Positions 57,383 through 64,000 of a DNA stretch of 64,000 nt are shown in pieces. The notes under the pieces were generated by a model. That model ran no database searches and was not told where the DNA came from. It saw only the letters and a program-made list of their open reading frames with translations. Origin of the DNA: Palaemon carinicauda. Taxonomy: Eukaryota; Arthropoda; Malacostraca; Decapoda; Palaemonidae. Numbering within the stretch: position 1 is the stretch's first letter; every line of letters begins with the position of its first letter. The translations under genes were made by a program, and so were the position numbers. Location: positions 17,653,351-17,717,350 of the forward strand of contig NC_090743.1 of NCBI RefSeq assembly GCF_036898095.1. The letters run 5' to 3'.

Positions 57383-58050
57383 CAGCAGCGCACTTTTGTC
57401 TTGTTACCTACAATTATCTATCTTAGAGATTTTATTACAATTTACTACCGCTAGAGTTATTGGGTCCTTTGACTGGATCCCTCTCTCTGGTTACAGCTCA
57501 AATAGTCTGGACTATTCTTTCTATCTTCTCCTCTGTCCTCATACACCTGACAACACTAAAATGACCAAAAAATTCTTCTTTGCTCCAGGAGTTAACTTCT
57601 GTACTGTAATTGTTAAGGGGCTACTCTTTAGCTATGGTAAGCAGCTCTTCTAAGAGAAGGACATTCCCAAATCAAACCATTGTTCTCTGGTCTTGGGTAA
57701 TGCCATAGCCTCAGTACCATGGCCTTCCACTGTCTTGGATTAGTGTTCTCTTGTTTGGGGGTACACTAGGGCATGCTGTTCTGTCTTGTTTCTCTTCCTA
57801 TTAGTTTTGAAGTTTATATATTTTATATGTGAAGGACCTACAGTAATTTAATGTTGTTACTGTTTTTGAAATATTTTATTTTCATTATTTATTCTTCTCT
57901 TGAAGTTTACTTATTTCCTTGTTTCCTTTCCTCGCTGGGCTATATTTTTCTGTTGGAGCCCTTGGGCTTAAAGCATCTGGCTTCTCCAACTATGGTTATA
58001 GCCTAGCTTCTAATAATAACAACAACAACAACAATAATAATAATAATAGC
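57383..58050 (+). mobile_element. SINE-like retroposon sharing the LINE 3' tail, long copy
   Basis: Plus orientation, colinear with the copies at 4856-5515 and 5574-6212: TACCGCTAGAGTTATTGGGT near 57447, CTCATACACCTGACAACAC near 57538, AAATCAAACCATTGTTCTC near 57670, then the tail GCTGGGCTATATTTTTCTG, GAGCCCTTGGGCTTAAAGC, and an (AAC)n(AAT)n run at about 58016-58050. It abuts the 5' side of the DIRS copy. Confidence 0.8.
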
Positions 58051-60273
58051 AATTTAAAAAAAAAATAACACTATACATTATTAATGAAATGTAGTTTAAT
58101 GAGAAAACAGACCACCTTTGGTTTGTTTATAAATCAAAGGGGAAAACCACACATGCATGAAGTGGGAAAGATCATAAGAAATATATGACAAATGAAACAC
58201 AAAAAGCAAATAACCAGTTTAGGGCCAAAGGGACACTTCAAAAGACCCTCAATACTATTTATAGCGTGCTACACAAGACAAATTGTTGGAAATAATGTCC
58301 AACAGGCATACACATAAAAAATTTAAGGTTACACATAAGCATGAAACAAAATAATTGATCTATATTTCTTTCATACAAAATGATTACAGATTAAGGAAAT
58401 AAAAGCTACTTTGGACAATTAATTTAAAATCCGACCCACAAAGTTTTCAGACATCGAAGGTCCTAATAAAAGGCAATAATATTACTCCTCCTAGATATAT
58501 GAATATTACTATGATTCAAGGAATTTGGGCCATATGGCTTGGCACTAGGACTTGGGAGGCAATTCTGTGTCACTGTATGGTTGCTAACCAAGCATACAAT
58601 TATGAATAAAAAAACCAGAGATTCAAGAAGACTTTTTTTTCAAGTAATGATTCTAAATCTATTCAAAAGATACAATTTCTGTACTGAGGCACATCAAAAG
58701 GTCAACTTTCACAGGAAGAAAGTCTTAATAAAAGGAAATATAAAATCCCACTACATAATCCATAAAAATTAGACCTAATAATTTATATCATTAGATTTGA
58801 ATCATATGACACAAATTCACTAATATGGGGCCACCACGATGAGTTAAACACAGCATGGAAGATAGTGGATCTAAAGCAAAAGTTACTAAAATTTACAATA
58901 TGTTTTTAAGGTGTAATGTTAACCAATGGATTGTTCAATGAGCATTTGTATACGAATTATACTGGGAGCATCCAATCCAGTAATAGAGATAATTAGTTAG
59001 ATCTTTTCACTCTTAATATATCATTACCAAAATTTAATAAATTCTCATTTTAAAAATTTATATCAGCAATTGCATGATAGATTATTTGACATTTTCTTCT
59101 CAAACATGGAAGGGAAATTACTTTTGATACAAAAACTTTAAAAACTGATTACTGTACACACAAAAAAGATACATTAAAAACAAATTTCCTACTGCATTCT
59201 TCCTTCATTACATTAATCTCTTTAACATCACTCACTCTTCTTTATCTAATAGTTCTGTCTTGTTTTCCTGATGAATAATAAGCATGAACAGTACAGAATA
59301 TCAATCAATTACCTCAGTCACACCACTGTTGCATGATGTAAATTATCTTTTTTTTAAATGTGTGCACTTCAATAAACAAGGAAATTATTTTTACAGACAT
59401 GCCAAAGAAGTATTGAAAGTATGGGCAATAAAATTGAAAGATGACCCTTAACTTTACACTTTGATTACATAAAATTATTCAAAACTATGACTGTACTCTT
59501 CATGAACACAATACTACACAAAATGCACCTGAACAGTTATGATGATCAGCCTAATATTGTTCATGTGAAGACATCCTGTATGACCATATTTGGTGTTTAA
59601 AATAACTACTAAAGCTGCGATGCTTATAGTAGTACTAGTCCTAAACTAAGCTAAAATACGTCTTTCATAGAATGAGTTACATTTGTTTTAAAAGACGGAG
59701 TTAAAGGAATTTTAAATGTTGATATAGTTGTACGCTGTGCTACTTCCAATCATTACACAATGTTATCTTTTTGCATGTGTAATTCAAATGCATGTAAGCC
59801 ACATGGGTTATTTAAAAAATTGTCCCAGATTTACAGTATATGAATGCACAATATCATCAAAATGTTGTAATGTACTACAATATCTTTCATAGAAAAGAAT
59901 ACATAAATGAAAACCTTCACTGACAATCTTATGTAATGTCAAGTTGATTAATGATCTCACCCGGATTAAAAGAGCAAATAAAAACATATTACAAATTTTG
60001 CCAGTTTTCACAATCTATACTAAGGAAAAGTATGTTTAAAAAGACAAGGTCAAACAAACACATTTCAATCCATAAAAAGCATAATGTCAATAACACATGA
60101 ATGGAACATTTTCTGATGTGACAAATGATGTTCTGTAGCATTCCTAACAGCACATTTCCAGTCTATCAAAGGAATTCCGGCATCACGATATTCAACGAAA
60201 AACTTATATCCCTGTATATGCATATACCTTCTTACAAACACAAAAAGATTACTTTTAAATATATAATCAATAA
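58051..60273. other. Probable GTF2F1 3' UTR and downstream flank
   Basis: AT-rich sequence downstream of the GTF2F1 stop codon (minus strand). The 3' UTR must lie here, but I cannot place the poly(A) site with confidence. No other exon or repeat was recognised. Confidence 0.4.
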
Positions 60274-60478
60274 TTACATTTTAATAGATAAATACATTTT
60301 TCCTTTCACCATCTGCTTTACAGGATTTACTCTCTTCAAGATCTGAGCAATAGAGTGAACTAACTGGTCTGAGTTCAGACCCGTTTTCTTCAGCTTGAAT
60401 TTCTGCAAGAGTTCGGTCGTGGTCATTGGCTTACGCATCAAGTATCTTCTGATGGCTTCCTCTGTCACTCCGCTATCA
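60274..60478 (-). CDS. GTF2F1: GTF2F1 (TFIIF alpha, RAP74) last coding exon
   Basis: The acceptor TTTCTCTGCAG precedes 60478 on the minus strand. The exon's first T completes a split codon, and the frame then reads DSGVTEEAIRRYLMRKPMTT, TELLQKFKLKKTGLNSDQLV, HSIAQILKRVNPVKQMV, KGKMYLSIKM and a TAA at 60276-60274. This is the C-terminal winged-helix domain of TFIIF alpha: the E-A-(V/I)-R-R-Y-L-x-R-K-P-M-T-T and A-Q-I-L-K-R-x-N-P boxes are close to invariant. In the known family the domain binds the FCP1 CTD phosphatase and TFIIB. All upstream exons would lie to the right; the intron must exceed 3.5 kb because none was found up to 64000. Confidence 0.95.
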
Positions 60479-60830
60479 CTGCAGAGAAAGTGAAATAATA
60501 ATAAGAGCTCCATGTGTCACTAGAGTATGCGAAAACAGAATTCAGTAAAACCCTCTAGACCTTCGTATATGTACATAACATGACAATCACACCACAAAAT
60601 GCATGCACACAATTCAAAACATAAATAAAAATCTTTTCCTAAGGTATAAATGAACATCTTTGAAATGCATGCAAACATATTTAGTTTAAATAAACCCTTT
60701 TTTCCTGGATAAAAATTTTGTACAATCTCAAAAGTAAGAAATTTGGAAGATGATAATTCACACAATATCTTTTAAAACCCCTGGTGTAACAAATTGCTTC
60801 TCACAGATTTCTCATATGTTCATGACAGAA
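60479..60830. other. GTF2F1 last intron, nothing recognised
   Basis: AT-rich sequence upstream of the last-exon acceptor. Confidence 0.6.
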
Positions 60831-60833
60831 ATA

Positions 60834-61915
60834 TACATACATACATACATATACCAAAGGCACTTCCCCAATTTTGGGGGGTAGCCGACATCAACAAAGA
60901 AACAAAATAAAAAGGGGACCTCTACTCTCTACGTTCCTTCAGCCTAACCAGGGACTCAACCGAGTTCAGCTGGTACTGCTAGGGCACCACAGCCCAACCT
61001 CCCACATTATCCACCACAGATGAAGCTTCATAATGCTGAATCCCCTACTGCTGCTACCTCCGCGGTCATCTAAGGCACCGGAGGAAGCAGCAGGCCCTAC
61101 CGGAACTGCGTCACAATCGCTCGCCATTCATTCCTATTTCTAGCACGCTCTCTTGCCTCTCTCACATCTATCCTCCTATCACCCAGAGCTTTTTTCACAC
61201 CATCCAGCCACCCAAACCTTGGCCTTCCTCTTGTACTTCTCCCATCAACTCTTGCATTCATCACCTTCTTTAGCAGACAACCATTTTCCATTCTCTCAAC
61301 ATGGCCAAACCACCTCAACACATTCATATCCACTCTAGCCGCTAACTCATTTTTTACACCCGTTCTCTCCCTCACCACTTCGTTCCTAACCCTATCTACT
61401 CGAGATACACCAGCCATACTCCTTAGACACTTCATCTCAAACACATTCAATTTCTGTCTCTCCATCACTTTCATTCCCCACAACTCCGATCCATACATCA
61501 CAGTTGGTACAATCACTTTCTCATATAGAACTCTCTTTACATTCATGCCCAACCCTCTATTTTTTACTACCCCCTTAACTGCCCCCAACACTTTGCAACC
61601 TTCATTCACTCTCTGATGTACATCTGCTTCCACTCCACCATTTGCTGCAACAACAGACCCCAAGTACTTAAACTGATCCACCTCCTCAAGTAACTCTCCA
61701 TTCAACATGACATTCAACCTTGCACCACCTTCCCTTCTCGTACATCTCATAACCTTACTCTTACCCACATTAACTCTCAACTTCCTTCTCTCACAAACCC
61801 TTCCAAATTCTGTCACTAGTCGGTCAAGCTTCTCTTGTGTGTCTGCTACCAGTACAGTATCATCCGCAAACAACAACCGATTTACCTCCCATTCATGGGA
61901 TATAATAATAAATGT
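60834..61915 (-). mobile_element. RTE-clade non-LTR retrotransposon, 5'-truncated, with 3' UTR and tail
   Basis: The pol C-terminal half is open on the minus strand, followed by an about 235 bp 3' UTR (GGTAGCAGCAGTAGGGGATT, GGGAGGTTGGGCTGTGGTGC, TTGGGGAAGTGCCTTTGG) and a (TATG)n tail read on that strand (ATAC repeats at 60831-60851). The 5' end is truncated inside the RT near 61895, as is usual for LINE insertions. The intact frame suggests a comparatively young copy. It lies in the last GTF2F1 intron in the same orientation as the gene. Confidence 0.85.
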
Positions 61916-61921
61916 ATACAT
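61097..61921 (-). CDS. RTE-type reverse transcriptase, C-terminal part (truncated pol)
   Basis: The open frame of 274 codons has no internal stop. The element part starts about WEVNRLLFADDTVLVADTQE, with the RT active-site FADD at 61859-61870. It continues with KLRVNVGKSKVM, FKYLGSVVAANGGVEADVHQ, MYGSELWGMKVMERQKLNVF, MKCLRSMAGVSRVDRVRNE and LRWFGHVERM, and ends in RGRPRFGWLDGVKKAL, NEWRAIVTQFR and a TAG. The first about ten residues (MYTFIIISHE) probably come from flanking DNA. Endonuclease and most of the RT palm are missing, so no retrotransposition is possible, although the frame is undamaged. The motif set matches RTE-like elements common in arthropods. Confidence 0.85.
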   Translation of the reverse strand: MYTFIIISHEWEVNRLLFADDTVLVADTQEKLDRLVTEFGRVCERRKLRVNVGKSKVMRCTRREGGARLNVMLNGELLEEVDQFKYLGSVVAANGGVEADVHQRVNEGCKVLGAVKGVVKNRGLGMNVKRVLYEKVIVPTVMYGSELWGMKVMERQKLNVFEMKCLRSMAGVSRVDRVRNEVVRERTGVKNELAARVDMNVLRWFGHVERMENGCLLKKVMNARVDGRSTRGRPRFGWLDGVKKALGDRRIDVREARERARNRNEWRAIVTQFR

Positions 61922-62755
61922 AAAAATTTACCAATTTAATAAAGAACTTACACACTGGATAAAGCAAAGGAGTTGGCCTTTTGCTATCACTAAAATGTAT
62001 ATTTATGATATCTTACAAATTAATTTTGTGGAAAAAATTTACATCCTGTACTATTTATCTAAATGTTCTACCTTTGCCTTTAGACACTACACTGCATGTT
62101 CATGAAAGGTTTAAGACATAGCATTTGGAATCTAATAGGCCATCTAAATAAAGTGCTCACAGATTTGTTAATACGGAACACTTATTTCCATTATTTTGTT
62201 ATACTGTACATTAATATAAGCAATAGCTGGACTGCTTTATAAAACAAGGTTATAGCTTCTGTTTCTTATTGATAAAAATAACTTTAATGTTGCCACTTTC
62301 ATGTTGGATAAATTTAAATCTAGTCATTTTTATACTGTAATACATTGTTACATCACATATCTTGGGGTTCTTCATAATAAATACTTCAAATCAATGTTTC
62401 ATAAATAGAAAAAAAAAATCTGCATTAAATAATCAACTTTGTTTACATATTGAAGTTATATAGTACATCAACATTTTTTTTTGCCAACTTTAATTATTAT
62501 CTACATATCAATCAAAACTTCCAACCATTTGGATTGTATATTAAGATATAGCCTCATCTTTACCTATAGATGTTCTTTTGTTTTTTAACAATAGGGATAT
62601 CCTATTTAGGGTTCTTAATATTTATAATATATTAATAGATAAATGCATAAGCTTAGATTTTATTTACACATTAATATTAAAATCAATAATGCTTTAAACA
62701 AAAATCCATGAAAAAATGAGGTAGTTTTGTTGTGTTGTATCAAGATGTGCTGCAT
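61922..62755. other. GTF2F1 intron, nothing recognised
   Basis: Very AT-rich, without recognisable features. Confidence 0.5.
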
Positions 62756-62759
62756 TATA

Positions 62760-63066
62760 AACCCTTTTACCCCCAGGCTCTTTGGAAATTTCCAACTCTT
62801 AACCCCCAAGGGATTATTTTTTCCCCAGCACATTTTGCAGTATATTTTTTTTAAATTGCTCTAACAGCCTTAATTTTTGTCATAGAGAGGTCAGGTTGGT
62901 CTCATTCTCTTGGAAAATGCCTGAATTTTCTCAAAAAATTATCAAAAATTTGAAAAAAAAATTTTTATAGCATTTTTTTTGCAAGGACGTACCGGTACGT
63001 CCATGGGGGTAAAGGGATGAGTTTTGTGAAACGTACCGGTACGTCCTTTGGGGGTAAAAGGGTTAA
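62760..63066. mobile_element. piggyBac-like MITE
   Basis: The left end AACCCTTTTACCCCCAGG (62760) and right end TTTGGGGGTAAAAGGGTTAA (to 63066) are inverted repeats of about 16 bp. The right flank reads TTAA and the left ATAA, consistent with a piggyBac-type TTAA site with one change. The interior is AT-rich, except for two copies of the palindrome ACGTACCGGTACGT at 62987-63000 and 63031-63044. No coding sequence. Confidence 0.65.
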
Positions 63067-64000
63067 TAATGTATGACCTACAGTATGAAAGGTTCAGTTT
63101 TGCTTATTAAAACATTTTTATTTTTTTAAGAACTGTCATAAACTTATGTTTGACTTTTTTTTTAAATAAAAATTTGCTCAGAAATGAATGTTCACACAGG
63201 TCAATAGATGTTTATGAAAAAAAAAAGCTAATCAGTAAATGTGGCTTTGATCAAGAATTAAGATTTTAAATTAACTATGACTAGAAAAATATGAAAAGTT
63301 TTTTTTTTAACTATAAATATTATAATTAATCTAATAAACATTACAACTCTTAGGTTTAGGTACTTTACACATGTTTTTACTGCTTTATTTAACAACAAAA
63401 GTCTCACAATGCAGCTTAACGGAACACCACATAGAATTCGTTATAAAGTATAATATGCTACAATTCAGTCTTAAATATGTTGCCATTAAAAATTATTATT
63501 TTGAATACTGTAGTTATTAACCCTTTTGCTACGAGGCCGTGGATTCGCTGCTGGAGCTCAATATGAGATTTGTCATCAACGGATATACTTGCTCATTTAT
63601 CCTATAATAAGCCACATTTCCATATTTATTTGTTTTACTGATGATTACAGAATAATTTTTTCTTAAGTTTTTTCCATTCACTGGTAAGGGATTATAGAAT
63701 AATTTTGAAAAAAAAGTGTTATGTACTCATCTTTAAATAATAGTAAAGCACTGTGATTTTGTGTAAAAAAAAAAAAAAAAACTTCATATTCATTAAAGTG
63801 ATTGTTATTCTGTTATAATGTACGATGAACAGCCGTCAAAAGATATAAAACTACTTGATAGTCATAATGAACTTTATGTTGTACAGAAATGTAATGAAAA
63901 TATCCATTTATTTCTTTTAACACAAGAAATATTGTATAATTTATAATTATAAGGTACGGTAAAGCACTGTGATTTATGTGTGAAAAAACGTTATATATCT
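63067..64000. other. GTF2F1 intron with a direct repeat and a possible second MITE end
   Basis: TTAACCCTTTTGCTACGAGG at about 63518 resembles a piggyBac-like left end, but no partner end is in the window. GTAAAGCACTGTGATTTTGTG at about 63743 recurs as GTAAAGCACTGTGATTTATG at about 63959, near the window edge. Confidence 0.45.

Noticed and set aside
57396..57653. 85-codon plus-strand frame
   Set aside because: It coincides with the body of a SINE-like repeat whose other copies (5.2 and 6.0 kb) do not keep the frame.
1..64000. tRNA, rRNA or snRNA genes
   Set aside because: None with a convincing cloverleaf or conserved core was seen by eye on either strand. A covariance-model scan would be needed to exclude degenerate copies.

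Overview
This window is eukaryotic, repeat-rich and almost certainly from an arthropod, most likely a decapod crustacean such as a prawn, shrimp or crayfish. The evidence is: split genes with GT-AG introns of up to about 24 kb; many non-LTR, DIRS, Tigger, MITE and SINE-like copies; and a short repeat tail (key words CTACAACCCTAGTTGG, GCTATAAGCCC, TAGCCCAGTGAGG) that I associate from memory with decapod genomes. No database search was possible, so the taxon is inferred.

Only two host genes are supported, both on the minus strand. CPSF6 (cleavage and polyadenylation specificity factor 6, the CFIm68 subunit) starts at 47435 and runs leftward out of the window. Five coding exons are clear: 47382-47435, 22927-23166, 8665-8892, 7856-8264 and 591-794. 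A sixth is possible at 199-306. Together they encode the acidic N terminus, the RRM and a Gly/Pro/His-rich linker. The C-terminal RS-like part lies left of position 1. The second gene is GTF2F1 (TFIIF alpha, RAP74). Only its last coding exon (60274-60478), the C-terminal winged helix, is visible; the rest lies to the right.

Nearly everything else is mobile or repetitive DNA in CPSF6 introns or between the genes. From left to right: two CR1/Jockey-like LINE copies (2.27-3.6 kb and 4.17-6.65 kb), the second split by two short retroposons; a 10.2 kb DIRS composite (about 9.98-20.18 kb) whose interior runs opposite to its ends and which also holds a Harbinger-like element and a LINE ORF1 fragment; a near-perfect 197 bp foldback element (26.08-26.27 kb); a Tigger/pogo element with TIRs, a TA duplication and a broken transposase (29.84-32.38 kb); a DIRS derivative keeping only gag, with terminal inverted repeats (32.45-36.66 kb); a non-LTR RT remnant (37 kb); a 2.6 kb tandem array of 35 bp units with 141 bp and 105 bp higher-order repeats (41.0-43.65 kb); a cluster of SINE-like tails (44.8-47 kb); a second foldback copy (49.5 kb); a third DIRS copy on the minus strand with gag, partial RT, RNase H and tyrosine recombinase (51.4-57.2 kb); a 5'-truncated RTE element (60.84-61.9 kb); and a piggyBac-like MITE (62.76-63.06 kb).

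The two genes act in nuclear mRNA production (Pol II initiation and elongation; 3'-end processing), but nothing here shows that they are co-regulated. I found no novel operon-like or defence system. The most unusual structures are the higher-order minisatellite, the inverted DIRS composite with a YLNN reverse transcriptase, the RS-rich DIRS gag, the PIP-box-like motif in the Tigger transposase, and the foldback element.
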